Positions 13,089 through 21,320 of a stretch of 35,897 bases of DNA are shown piece by piece. The notes below the pieces were generated by a model, which saw only the letters and a list, made by a program, of their open reading frames with translations, had not been told where the DNA came from and made no database searches. Each line of letters opens with the position of its first letter. Positions within the stretch are counted from its first letter, which is position 1. A program made the translations under genes and the position numbers. The stretch lies in the IMG/VR virus record IMGVR_UViG_3300025101_000009, positions 1 through 35,897 of that record, one strand, 5' to 3'. This DNA is from a virus.

Positions 13089-13505
13089 ATGGCTAGAAAG
13101 ATCAACAAGACAGTGATGACAGAGATCGCCAACAGGCTTGGCTCTGGCGAGACATTGCTTAGCATCTGCAAGGATGAGGGCATGCCGGGCTACAGGACTG
13201 TCACAAGAGCTGTGATGGCTGATGACGAGCTGTACGAGATCTATCGTAAGGGTAGGCTGATGCAAGCTGAGTTCTATGCTGATCACATCAATGAGATTGC
13301 CATGGCTCCGCTGCCTGATGATGTAGATCCACGCATGCTGAATGCTGAAGTGCAGCGCCGTAGGCTTGAGGTGGATACGCTGAAGTTTACCATGGGCAAG
13401 CTACAGCCATGGGGCTTGCGTGATAAGAAGGAAGACGCGCCAGCTCAGCAGAGCATCACGATTAGCTGGCAGGGTAATGAGGTATTGGCAGAGGCGGATG
13501 CGTAG
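13089..13505 (+). CDS. terS: Terminase small subunit-like protein
   Basis: A 138-residue protein from the ATG at 13089. The N terminus is an HTH (MTEIANRLGSGETLLSICKD, EGMPGYRTVTRAVMADDELY) followed by YRKGRLMQAEFYADHINEIA and a segment RRLEVDTLKFTMGKLQPWGL. This order matches small-terminase-like proteins (ASGESLxxICxDxGMPxxxTV...RAR...RLxVDxxKWxxxKLxPxxYG), which recognise phage DNA and stimulate the large subunit. It is located shortly before TerL. The ribosome-binding site is weak. Confidence 0.83.
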   Translation: MARKINKTVMTEIANRLGSGETLLSICKDEGMPGYRTVTRAVMADDELYEIYRKGRLMQAEFYADHINEIAMAPLPDDVDPRMLNAEVQRRRLEVDTLKFTMGKLQPWGLRDKKEDAPAQQSITISWQGNEVLAEADA

Positions 13506-13785
13506 GGATTATCCCTATATATCGGCGCTGCTCTGGCCCAGCTACGCGCGTGAGGTCAGGCCGGGCTCGACATTGATGCACCGCCTTTGTAGTCCGGTGA
13601 CCTTGTATGCTGTACCCGGCGGTCACGCTCAGGAAACAAAGGGTGCCTCATTATTTGGGTACAGATTGGGTACGATCCGCGCAGAATATTGATCAGGATT
13701 CTGGGATATGCCAGACCCCACCCTCCGATTTTTTATCGCTGCCTCTATAGACAATAACATTCCCGACTAATGGAGCCACACAGCC
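13506..13785. other. 280-bp gap between terminase genes with GGGTAC repeats
   Basis: No convincing gene. A 64-codon frame (13498-13692) overlaps the TerS stop but lacks a ribosome-binding site and family resemblance. The gap holds two GGGTAC repeats at 13657-13662 and 13668-13673, spaced 11 bp as in the attP arms, and a loose hairpin GTGACC (13597-13602) / GGTCAC (13621-13626). A packaging site near terS is possible but not visible as such. Confidence 0.55.
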
Positions 13786-13938
13786 ATGTCCAAACTGACA
13801 GCTACACAGAAAAACATGTTGCGAAAGCACAGCAAGCATCATTCTCCAAAGCACATGTCCTTGATGAATAACCTGATGCGGTCAGGCAAAAGCTTCGAGC
13901 AAGCGCATAAGGCAGCTCAGTCTGAGGTCGGCAAGTAG
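13786..13938 (+). CDS. Small conserved basic protein
   Basis: A 50-residue protein, MSKLTATQKNMLRKHSKHHS, PKHMSLMNNLMRSGKSFEQA, HKAAQSEVGK. Near-identical MSKLTxxQKxxLxKHSxHHTxKHMxxMxxLMxxGKSFxxAHKxAMxxVGK proteins are widespread in marine phages. Amphipathic helices and histidine/lysine richness suggest a nucleic-acid or virion role; no function is known to me. The start of TerL (GTG) overlaps its stop. Confidence 0.8.
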   Translation: MSKLTATQKNMLRKHSKHHSPKHMSLMNNLMRSGKSFEQAHKAAQSEVGK

Positions 13939-15233
13939 TGCAGATTGTCATACCGTATGCGCCAAGGCCGCTACAGGCGAAGCTGCATGATCAGCTATCG
14001 TCCAAGCGCTGGAGCGTAGTTGTCTGTCACAGGCGATTTGGCAAGACTGTCATGGCAGTCAATCATTTGCTGCGTGATGCGATTATGAGCGGTAAGCCTA
14101 ACCCACGCTACGCATATTTGGCACCCACATATCGGCAAGCCAAGAATGTGGCATGGGATTATTTGAAGCAGTTCGCCGGGGCGATACCCGGTGTGCGGTT
14201 TAATGAGACAGAGCTGCGGTGTGATCTACCTAATGGCGCTAGAATAAGCTTGTTGGGGGCTGAGAACCCGGACAGCTTGCGCGGTATCTATCTTGATGGC
14301 TGCGTTATTGATGAGGTGGCTGATACGCCGGAGAGCGTGTTTCCTGAGATTTTGAGGCCAGCTCTATCTGATAGACAGGGTTATTGTGTGTTTGTAGGCA
14401 CGCCACGCGGGACCAACGCATTTTACGATTATTACGAGCTGGCGGCTAGCAACGATGACTGGGTTGCGGCGGTGTATAAGGCATCTGAGACAGGCATCTT
14501 GCCTGATGAAGAGCTGGAAGCTGCCAAGACTATGATGTCGCCGGATCAGTACGAACAGGAATTTGAGTGTAGCTGGGTGGCGAATGTACCCGGCAGCATC
14601 TACGGCAAAGAGATGCAGACGGCGTTAGAGACTGGCCGGATCGTTAATGTGCCATATGACCCATCGATGAAGGTTCAAACATTTTGGGATCTGGGTGTTG
14701 GTGACGCTTCTAGTATTTGGTTTGCACAGACAGGCGGCAACGCCGGGAAAGGCATACATGTCATTGACTATTATGAAGCGCGCGGCGAGGGCTTGCCGCA
14801 CTACTGTGCAGTCCTTGCGCGTAAAGGCTATCTGTATGGGGATCACTATGCGCCTCACGATATTGAAGTGCGTGAGCTGGGTTCGGGCAAAAGCAGAAGA
14901 GAAATCGCGTGGGATTTGGGGCTCAATTTTAGGGTGCTACCAAAGCTGCCGCTCGAAGATGGCATCCATGCGGCGCAAATGATCATACCCCGGTGCTACT
15001 TTGACCGCGATAAATGCAAGGCAGGGCTCGAAGCGCTGCGCCAGTATCACCGTGCATATAACGAAAAAAGCAGAAGTTACCGGCTGACGCCAGTTCACGA
15101 CTGGTCATCGCATGCAGCCGACAGCTTTCGGTATATGGCAATAGGCATACAAGAAAGCCGTATGAGCCACCGGCCACCACAGCAACGCGCTGTGATGGAT
15201 TACAACCCATTTAGCAGTGCGGCTGCGAACTGA
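13938..15233 (+). CDS. terL: Terminase large subunit
   Basis: A 431-residue packaging motor starting at a GTG that overlaps the previous stop, with GAGG nearby. ATPase motifs: Walker A CHRRFGKT (30-37), Walker B GCVIDE (121-126, Asp125 and catalytic Glu126) and the coupling motif VGTPRG (153-158). Nuclease domain: TFWDLGVGD (Asp251 as first acidic residue) and a C-terminal DWSSHAADSFRYMA acidic motif near residue 400. It translocates DNA into the prohead through the portal and cuts the concatemer. Length is near the lower end for the family but all motifs are present. Confidence 0.96.
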   Translation: MQIVIPYAPRPLQAKLHDQLSSKRWSVVVCHRRFGKTVMAVNHLLRDAIMSGKPNPRYAYLAPTYRQAKNVAWDYLKQFAGAIPGVRFNETELRCDLPNGARISLLGAENPDSLRGIYLDGCVIDEVADTPESVFPEILRPALSDRQGYCVFVGTPRGTNAFYDYYELAASNDDWVAAVYKASETGILPDEELEAAKTMMSPDQYEQEFECSWVANVPGSIYGKEMQTALETGRIVNVPYDPSMKVQTFWDLGVGDASSIWFAQTGGNAGKGIHVIDYYEARGEGLPHYCAVLARKGYLYGDHYAPHDIEVRELGSGKSRREIAWDLGLNFRVLPKLPLEDGIHAAQMIIPRCYFDRDKCKAGLEALRQYHRAYNEKSRSYRLTPVHDWSSHAADSFRYMAIGIQESRMSHRPPQQRAVMDYNPFSSAAAN

Positions 15234-15243
15234 GGAGAACAGC

Positions 15244-16086
15244 ATGGCTTCTAAAATGGCAAACGCCCCGGCTAGGCAAGTAAATGTTGCTGGTCAGGAA
15301 CATTCACTAGCCTACATCAATAAAAGCGAAGCGCGGATGTTACGGCGCATGGGTGGCTCTGGTAAGCCCGGCCCTAGTGGCATACCGACTTATTACAAGG
15401 GCGATCCAGACAAAATGAAATCCACCCTTGATCGATATCAAGCTGACAAGGATAGTGGGCAAGCACAAAAGGATTTTGCAAAAGCGGCACAAGCCGGAAA
15501 AGATACTGCGGCTAAAGCCAAAGCCAACAGAATAGCTGATGCAAAAAAACAACTACAAGACAGGATCGAAAATCAAAATGTAACAGGGATCGGGGCTTAC
15601 ACGCCGGGTGGTGCGCTTATAAATCTTGGCAATGCGGCGCAGCGTGGGTACATGAATAGACAGCTTCAAGACCCAAACATAGTTGATGTCGTTTTTGACG
15701 AAAAGGGCATCTATGCAGGAAATGTTACCAAAGGCTTGTTTGGCTTTAATGTTTACACCGGCAGGCAAATAGCTGGTTACACTGGCCCATATGCTAACAT
15801 TGTGGCTCAAGACCCGACAGGGTTTGATAAAGATGACAGAGTGCAATCAAGGATCGTCCGAAATTATGGCGGCGGTAGACTATCAGAAGATCAAGAAGAC
15901 GGTGTGAATCAAGAATTGCCAGATAATCCAGATGCGCCCGGCAATGTTGGTGATGGCGATCAGACCGAAGAAGCAAAGAAAAAATCCAGTTTAGGCCAAG
16001 AATCTACTGTAGGCACAAGCCCACAAGGCTTGCTGTCTAATCCCAGAACTAGGCGGCGCTCACTAATGTCTGGCTTAATACAATGA
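15244..16086 (+). CDS. Hypothetical structural-region protein
   Basis: A 280-residue protein from the ATG at 15244 with GAGGAGA upstream; a start at 15217 would sit in terL. It has a conserved Gly/Pro-rich N-terminal piece (EARMLRRMGGSGKPGPSGIP), a Lys/Ala-rich coiled region (about 60-110), a Gly-rich middle with aromatic residues (GLFGFNVYTGRQIAGYTGPY) and a C terminus ending in RRRSLMSGLIQ. Proteins of this type are encoded between terL and portal in related phages and may be minor virion or head-assembly components. Not recognised more precisely. Confidence 0.65.
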   Translation: MASKMANAPARQVNVAGQEHSLAYINKSEARMLRRMGGSGKPGPSGIPTYYKGDPDKMKSTLDRYQADKDSGQAQKDFAKAAQAGKDTAAKAKANRIADAKKQLQDRIENQNVTGIGAYTPGGALINLGNAAQRGYMNRQLQDPNIVDVVFDEKGIYAGNVTKGLFGFNVYTGRQIAGYTGPYANIVAQDPTGFDKDDRVQSRIVRNYGGGRLSEDQEDGVNQELPDNPDAPGNVGDGDQTEEAKKKSSLGQESTVGTSPQGLLSNPRTRRRSLMSGLIQ

Positions 16087-16280
16087 TGGATCTACGCGGT
16101 AAAAAGAACCTTGCCGGTAAAATGGGCATGTCTGCACCACAACCAATGAATTTTAGCGGTGCAATGAATGTAAACCCACTGGAGCGCTTGCTGCAAAAGT
16201 CTGCTGGTAAAAGCCGTGGCAGATCGATTGCCGGCGTAAAACGAGACAAACCATCCAAAATGGCCGGGGGTATGTACTAA
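16083..16280 (+). CDS. Small basic protein before the portal gene
   Basis: A 65-residue, Met/Gly/Lys-rich protein (MMDLRGKKNLAGKMGMSAPQ, NPLERLLQKSAGKSRGRSIA) that overlaps the previous stop by four bases and the portal start by one (TAATG). The strong coupling supports translation. Unknown function; probably a small virion or head-assembly protein by location. Confidence 0.62.
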   Translation: MMDLRGKKNLAGKMGMSAPQPMNFSGAMNVNPLERLLQKSAGKSRGRSIAGVKRDKPSKMAGGMY

Positions 16281-17893
16281 TGGCAGAACCGATCCGCAAA
16301 GAGGTTGCTGCGCTTGACCGGCGGTTGAAAACGCTAGAGACACAGCGCTCGAACTGGGAAAGCCATTGGCAAGAGCTGGCAGACTACATGCTGCCACGCC
16401 GGGCTGACATTACAAAAAAGCGCGCCCAAGGCGATAAACGCACAGAGCTGATCTATGACGGCACAGCCATTCACGCTGTCGAGCTGCTGTCAGCAAGCTT
16501 GCATGGCATGCTGACCGGCGCATCAGCGCCATGGTTTTCGCTAAGATACAGAGATCCGATATTACAAGAAAGCGATGAGGCCAATGAGTGGCTAGAAGCT
16601 ACAACCGATCAAATGTATATGGCGTTTAATCGGTCAAACTTTCAGCAAGAGATCCATGAGCTTTACTATGACCTTGTTGTGTTTGGCACGGCGGCTATGT
16701 TTGTCGAGGGTGACGGCGATGGCGTGAGATTTAGCTGCCGACATATCGCAGAGATTTACATATCAGAAAATGCGCTTGGCAAGGTGGACACTGTCTATCG
16801 CAAATTTGAAATGACAGCTAGAGCGATTGCCAGCCGGTTCGGCGAAGACAATCTGCCGCAAAAAATAGACAAGAGCCTCAAAGAAGATCCATTCAAAGAA
16901 CACCCGGTTGTGCATGCAATCTTCCCAAAAGAAGGCATGAAGACAGATCTGTTCGCAAAATTAGATAAAGCTATCGGCTCAGTCTACTATTGCGCCGAAA
17001 CAAAAATGGTGTTGGGCGAGGGCGGCTTTGACGAAATGCCAATGCTGATACCGCGTTTCAACAAAGACAGCGTATCAGTTTATGGGCGCAGCCCCGGCAT
17101 GACATGCCTCAGCGATACAAAGATGCTGAATAAAATGTCAGAGATCACCATTAGATCAGCGCAAAAGCAGCTAGATCCACCATTGATGGTGCCTGATGAT
17201 GGGTTCCTGTTGCCAGTTCGCACAACGCCGGGCAGCTTGAACTTTTACCGTACCGGCACCAGAGATAGGCTAGAGCCGCTGCAAGTTGGTGCAAACAATG
17301 CGCTTGGCCTCAACATGGAAGAGCAACGCCGCCAAGCGATACGCGAAGCGTTCTTTGTTGATCAGCTCTTGATGGGCCAAGGTCAGACAATGACTGCGAC
17401 AGAGGTGTTGCAGCGCAATGAAGAGAAAATGAGACTGCTTGGCCCGGTCATGGGCAGGATGCAAAACGAATTATTACAACCGCTTATAGATCGAACCTTT
17501 GCTATATTATTAAGACAGGGTGCGTTCCCAGAGCCACCAGAAGAGCTGCAAGGTTTGGACATCGACATCGAATATGTCAGCCCACTTGCTAAGTCGCAAA
17601 AGATGGCTGAGCTGCAATCAACCTTGAGGGGCATTGAGGTGTTGTCGCAGTTTGGCGAAATGGCCCCGGTCATGGATTATTTGGATAGCGACAAGATGAT
17701 CAAATACCTTGTCGATGTTCTTGGCCTACCGGCAAGAGTTATACGCTCTGACGAAGAAGTGATGATGGTGCGCCGCCAGCAACAGCAACAGGCTCAGGCT
17801 CAGGCAGAAGCGCAACAGCAAGCAGCTAATGCTGAACAGGCCGGGCAGATCGCGCCATATATTAAGGCAACCGGCGAGGTGCCTAACATATGA
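16280..17893 (+). CDS. Portal protein (head-tail connector)
   Basis: A 537-residue protein of the podovirus head-to-tail connector family (PF12236), similar in arrangement to T7 gp8. The N terminus has LKTLETQRSNWESHWQELAD, YMLPRRADI and ELLSASLHGMLTGASAPWFS, which is diagnostic. The middle contains VFGTAAMFVEGD and YGRSPGMTCLSDTKMLNKMS; the C-terminal tail is Gln/Ala-rich (residues ~495-525). It forms the dodecameric vertex through which DNA is packaged and ejected. The start overlaps the upstream stop. Confidence 0.95.
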   Translation: MAEPIRKEVAALDRRLKTLETQRSNWESHWQELADYMLPRRADITKKRAQGDKRTELIYDGTAIHAVELLSASLHGMLTGASAPWFSLRYRDPILQESDEANEWLEATTDQMYMAFNRSNFQQEIHELYYDLVVFGTAAMFVEGDGDGVRFSCRHIAEIYISENALGKVDTVYRKFEMTARAIASRFGEDNLPQKIDKSLKEDPFKEHPVVHAIFPKEGMKTDLFAKLDKAIGSVYYCAETKMVLGEGGFDEMPMLIPRFNKDSVSVYGRSPGMTCLSDTKMLNKMSEITIRSAQKQLDPPLMVPDDGFLLPVRTTPGSLNFYRTGTRDRLEPLQVGANNALGLNMEEQRRQAIREAFFVDQLLMGQGQTMTATEVLQRNEEKMRLLGPVMGRMQNELLQPLIDRTFAILLRQGAFPEPPEELQGLDIDIEYVSPLAKSQKMAELQSTLRGIEVLSQFGEMAPVMDYLDSDKMIKYLVDVLGLPARVIRSDEEVMMVRRQQQQQAQAQAEAQQQAANAEQAGQIAPYIKATGEVPNI

Positions 17894-18120
17894 GCGAGAA
17901 CAACCATCTAGAAATGTTGCAGATCAAGTACCGCGAGGTGTTTTTATCTGAAGAAGGCGCGGCAGTTTTGGAAGATTTGCAAGCGCGTTTTAACATCAAC
18001 AACACGACATTTGAGCGCGGTGATCCGCATTTTTCAGCGTTCCTAGAAGGGCAGCGCTCAGTTGTGTTGACGATTATGCGAATGATTGACGATAGGAAGC
18101 AGACACAACAAGAGGAATAA
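17890..18120 (+). CDS. Bbp19-like small head protein
   Basis: A 76-residue protein overlapping the portal by four bases (ATGA). The sequence FLSEEGAAVLEDLQARFNIN and FERGDPHFSAFLEGQRSVVL matches the short family annotated as Bbp19-like (GxxVLxDLxxRF...GDPxxTxFxEGxRxVVL), found between portal and scaffold genes of T7-like phages. It may be a head-completion or scaffold accessory protein; function is not established. Confidence 0.75.
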   Translation: MSENNHLEMLQIKYREVFLSEEGAAVLEDLQARFNINNTTFERGDPHFSAFLEGQRSVVLTIMRMIDDRKQTQQEE

Positions 18121-18123
18121 AAA

Positions 18124-18942
18124 ATGGAAGACCAAGTTGAGACAACCCCGGTTGAAGAAAGCGGATCTCAGGAAGTTGCCCCGGTGGGCTTTCTTGACAG
18201 TTTGCCGGAAGAATTACGGCATGAGCCGTCACTGAAAAATTTTACTGATGTCGGACAGCTAGCGAAAAGCCATGTCCACGCACAACGCATGATCGGAGCT
18301 GACAAAATAGCTCTGCCCGGCCATGGATCAAATGACGATGACTGGATGCCAATTTTCCAAAAGCTTGGCGCGCCAGTTAATGCAGATGGGTATGAGATTA
18401 CAAATAGTGATCTAGATACAGACACGATGCAGGGCTTTAAAGCCATGGCTGCTGAAAAAGGCATCATACCCCGGCATGCACAAAATGTAATTGACTGGAT
18501 ACAGCAAGATGTTGCTGAAGGCGAGAAGCTGTTTGCGGCTGAGCAAGAGCAAGTATCTCAGCAATATGAGGACGACTTACGCCAAGAATTTGGACGAGCC
18601 TACGAAGACAAGCTTCAGCGCGCATCAGCGGCTGGCAAAGCGATGGGCATTGCGCCAGAGGTTTGGGATAACATAATTTTGGATAATGGTCTGCCGCTAG
18701 GCGATCACCCAATGATAATCAAGCTGTTTGCAAATCTAGCTGACCAGCTTGGTGAAGACACGCTTGAAGGTGCCACATCAGAAATGGCGATGACACCTCA
18801 AGAAGCTAGTCGAAAGATTGCAGAACTAACAGCGCCGGGTACGCCATACTGGGATAAAAATCACCCAGCCCATGAGCAAACTGTCGCTGATGTATTGCAG
18901 CTCAGGGAATACGAAACCCCTGATCTGCGAAATGCGGGATAA
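18124..18942 (+). CDS. Capsid assembly scaffolding protein
   Basis: A 272-residue acidic, helical protein placed between portal and capsid, the position of T7 gp9. It begins with a Glu-rich disordered stretch, then GFLDSLPEELRHEPSLKNFT, DVGQLAKSHVHAQRMIGADK and a helical body rich in Gln/Glu (WIQQDVAEGEKLFAAEQEQV). The LPxxLRxxPSLxxF...LAKSYVxAQxxIG pattern is typical of podovirus scaffolds. It directs prohead assembly and is released before packaging. Start is supported by AGAGGA. Confidence 0.87.
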   Translation: MEDQVETTPVEESGSQEVAPVGFLDSLPEELRHEPSLKNFTDVGQLAKSHVHAQRMIGADKIALPGHGSNDDDWMPIFQKLGAPVNADGYEITNSDLDTDTMQGFKAMAAEKGIIPRHAQNVIDWIQQDVAEGEKLFAAEQEQVSQQYEDDLRQEFGRAYEDKLQRASAAGKAMGIAPEVWDNIILDNGLPLGDHPMIIKLFANLADQLGEDTLEGATSEMAMTPQEASRKIAELTAPGTPYWDKNHPAHEQTVADVLQLREYETPDLRNAG

Positions 18943-19045
18943 GCCTAACGGCCCCCAATCGCCTACCAAGTTACAGCCCGGCATTGCTGGATAACTGGAA
19001 CGAAAATTCACTTAAATTTCAACTTTAAATGTGGAGGGTGACGAT

Positions 19046-20156
19046 ATGTCAACTCAAATTACAACCGCATTTGTGAACCAGTTTTCAGCAAATGTGACAA
19101 TGCTTTCACAGCAGCAAGGCAGTCTTCTGCGCGCTACTGTGGATACAGAAACTGTAAATGGCGAGAAGGCGTTTTTTGATCAAATCGGATCAGCAGCGGC
19201 AGCTCTTAGAACCACACGGCATGGTGATACACCATTGATGGAAACACCACATGATCGCCGGATGGTTACGCTGAGTGATTATGAGTATGCTGATCTCATT
19301 GATGATCAGGATAAAATCAGAATGCTCAGCTCCCCTGAGTCGAATTATGCGAAGGCGGCGGCTTTTGCATTGGGTAGATCAATGGACGATGCAATCATTG
19401 CTGCGTTCAATGCATCTGCTAAGACAGGCAAAGCTGGCACAACAAACACAGCTCTACCGGCTGGCAATATCATTGCCCATGGTTCCGCTGGTTTGACTGT
19501 GGCAAAGCTTATCTCTGCCAAGAAACTGCTTGATGCTGGTAGCGTTGATCCATCGATCAATCGTTACATTGTTGTCTCACCAGAGCAAATCGAAGATCTG
19601 TTGAACACAACATCAGTCACCAGCAGCGATTTCAACACCGTTAACTCTTTAGCGGCTTAGTAGGGCAACCTATTTCGAAAAACTCTGTGAACTCAGAGGA
19701 AGTCTCATTGAGATTATTCTGAGCCAAGCCCGGCGGTGCCGGGAAGGTGCAACGATCATCCTTGAAATAGGAGTAGGCTGGGAGCCCAGCCGAAGCGCAG
19801 AGAACCCCACTGGGGTTATGATATGATCTGATCTGCATAGCGATATGCAGCGGCGAAAGCGGCTTTGGATTAGCGATCCAAGGTGAACATAATGTAAAGC
19901 GTTAGCAACTGGAACTGTGGATTCGTTTGTCGGGTTCAAGTTCATTGTGAGCAATCGTTTAAAAGACGATGGCACATCACGCCAGTGCTATGCATGGGCT
20001 GAAGATGGAATGAAATTGGCTATTGGCAAAGATGTCAAAGCAGAGATCACCACGCGAGCTGATAAATCTTACGCAACCCAAGTCTATTATTGTGCCTCAT
20101 TTGGTGCAACGAGGATGGAGGAAGCCAAGGTTATTCAGGTGCTTTGTAACGAGTAA
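19046..20156 (+). CDS. Major capsid protein, split by a group I intron (exons 19046-19641 and 19895-20156)
   Basis: The coding sequence is join(19046..19641, 19895..20156), 858 nt, 285 residues. The ATG at 19046 follows GGAGGG at 19033-19038; an upstream GTG at 19031 is inside that leader. Exon 1 begins MSTQITTAFVNQFSANVTML and ends in NTV; the split codon is Val199 (GT|T). Exon 2 resumes KALATGTVDSFVGFKFI and ends VIQVLCNE. The sequence is typical of the podovirus HK97-fold capsid family (HGDTPLMETPHDRRMVTLSD; YEYADLIDDQDK). Unspliced RNA would stop at tandem in-frame TAG TAG codons (19658-19663), giving a 204-residue fragment lacking the last third. Frame, splice-site pairing and the restored conserved sequence all support splicing rather than a broken gene. 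Confidence 0.93.
19642..19894 (+). ncRNA. Group I self-splicing intron, ORF-less, 253 nt
   Basis: The 5' exon end CCGT pairs with the internal guide GCGG (19652-19655), placing a U.G wobble at the splice site (P1). CTTTA (19647-19651) pairs with the 3' exon TAAAG (P10). P3: CCTATTTC (19669-19676) with GAAATAGG (19764-19771). P4: CTCAG (19692-19696) with CTGAG (19719-19723). P5: TCTC (19703-19706) with GAGA (19710-19713). P6: CCCGGC with GCCGGG (19729-19743). The core strings CTGAGCCAAGCC and AAGGTGCA are classic group I Q and R elements. P7: GATCAT (19754-19759) with ATGATC (19823-19828). P8 region has two hairpins, GGCTGG/CCAGCC and AACCCC/GGGGTT. P9 is CTGCATA-GCGA-TATGCAG with a GNRA loop. 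The intron ends in G (19894). No homing endonuclease is encoded. Subgroup not assigned. Confidence 0.93.
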
Positions 20157-20191
20157 ACTGTTTCATTACAGTGATTTAAAGGAGACTAGAG

Positions 20192-20650
20192 ATGGGTACA
20201 GTTTATTCTGACCAGAAGACCAAGTGGGATCAAAACAACCCCACTGAAAAAATCAAGCCAATTGAGCTTGGTGGTCGTGTTCGCATTGCTTACGGTAGCT
20301 ACACAGCTTCCGCTGAGCAATCAGACATCCACATGTTCAATCTGCCAAATGGTGCGCGGATCCTTAGCGGTCAGCTTGTCCATGCGGCACTTGGTTCATC
20401 AACAACACTGTCAGTCGGTCACGCCGCATATAAAAATGCTGCTGGCACCGATGTCGCATTGGATGTTGATGAGTTCAAGGCGGCTGCTGCATCAACATCT
20501 GTCACGACTGTCGGTTGCTGTCTAACAGCAGCTCTGGGTTTAAACTCAGTAGTCGATGCAGATTCTGACGGCATCCCGGTTACTGTGAGCCTTGCTGGTG
20601 CTAACGGCACTGGTTTGATCGAACTCACAATGACCTACGCGATTGACTAA
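20192..20650 (+). CDS. Putative capsid decoration/structural protein
   Basis: A 152-residue protein directly after the capsid gene with AAAGGAG upstream. It is Ala/Thr/Val/Gly-rich with many predicted strands (GGRVRIAYGSYTASAEQSDI, PNGARILSGQLVHAALGSST, GIPVTVSLAGANGTGLIELT). Proteins of this length and composition follow the capsid gene in many marine podoviruses and are annotated as head decoration or structural proteins. Function inferred from position and composition. A hairpin terminator follows. Confidence 0.68.
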   Translation: MGTVYSDQKTKWDQNNPTEKIKPIELGGRVRIAYGSYTASAEQSDIHMFNLPNGARILSGQLVHAALGSSTTLSVGHAAYKNAAGTDVALDVDEFKAAAASTSVTTVGCCLTAALGLNSVVDADSDGIPVTVSLAGANGTGLIELTMTYAID

Positions 20651-20658
20651 ACCAGTTT

Positions 20659-20701
20659 GGGTCAGGCTTTTGATGCTTCCTAGCCTGACCCATCCCTTTT
20701 T
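20659..20701 (+). terminator. Rho-independent terminator after capsid genes
   Basis: A 9-bp perfect stem GGGTCAGGC (20659-20667) / GCCTGACCC (20683-20691) with a 15-nt loop, followed by ATCCCTTTTTATT. It sits just after the decoration-like gene, where partial termination would raise capsid mRNA relative to downstream tail genes, as in T7. Confidence 0.78.
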
Positions 20702-20717
20702 ATTGTGAGGTATTGTT

Positions 20718-21317
20718 ATGCCATCAGCGGTGGATATTTCTAACGCTGCGCTCAACACGCTTGGCGCAACGAACATCATCAGCCTGACTGAAGACTCCAA
20801 AGCTGGTCGTCTTATCAATCAGCGTTATTTGTTAGTGCGTGATGCCGTGTTTAGATCTCACAACTGGAATAGCCTTATAAAGCGCGCAGAGCTGTCACAG
20901 GACAGCGTTGCGCCACCATTTGGGTATACATTCAAGTATCCATTGCCAGCCGACTGTCTGCGCGTTCTAGAGTTCTCTAACGGCACTTTGATGTATCCGC
21001 AAGACAACATGACCGACAACACTGGGGGGCCGGTCTATGTCATTGAAGGGCGTGACCTGTTAACTGATGAAGGCACGGTCTTCATCAAATATATTGCGCG
21101 CATCGAAGATCCAAACCTATATGACACACTTCTTGTTGATACTATAGCAGCCCGTTTGGCATTTGAGATCTGTTATGCAATCACCGGCAGCAATGCGATG
21201 ATTGCAACGACAAAAGCGCTCTATGATGAAAAACTCAAAGAAGCGCGCTTTGTTGATGCGACAGAGGGTGCGGCTGCTAAGTTTGAAGCCTCTGACCTAA
21301 TTGAAAGCCGGTTCTAA
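20718..21317 (+). CDS. Tail tubular protein A
   Basis: A 199-residue protein of the T7 gp11-like tail tube A family: DISNAALNTLGATNIISLTE, then YLLVRDAVFRSHNWNSLIKR, FKYPLPADCLRVLEF and IARIEDPNLYDTLLVDTIAA. The NxAL..LG...I.SL.E......N..Y...RDxxLRxHxWNxAxKR pattern is characteristic. It attaches below the portal and forms the upper tail adaptor. Adjacent tail tube B follows four bases after its stop. Confidence 0.92.
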   Translation: MPSAVDISNAALNTLGATNIISLTEDSKAGRLINQRYLLVRDAVFRSHNWNSLIKRAELSQDSVAPPFGYTFKYPLPADCLRVLEFSNGTLMYPQDNMTDNTGGPVYVIEGRDLLTDEGTVFIKYIARIEDPNLYDTLLVDTIAARLAFEICYAITGSNAMIATTKALYDEKLKEARFVDATEGAAAKFEASDLIESRF

Positions 21318-21320
21318 TCG

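Noticed and set aside
13498-13692. 64-codon ORF overlapping the terS stop
   Set aside because: It has no ribosome-binding site, no recognisable family and rather random composition, and it spans the GGGTAC repeats. It is left as part of an intergenic gap.
19046-20156. Capsid gene broken by a frameshift or premature stop (pseudogene)
   Set aside because: A simple mutation does not add 253 bp that fold into a group I core with P1 and P10 pairing to the exons. The exact intron boundaries restore the reading frame and the expected capsid sequence.
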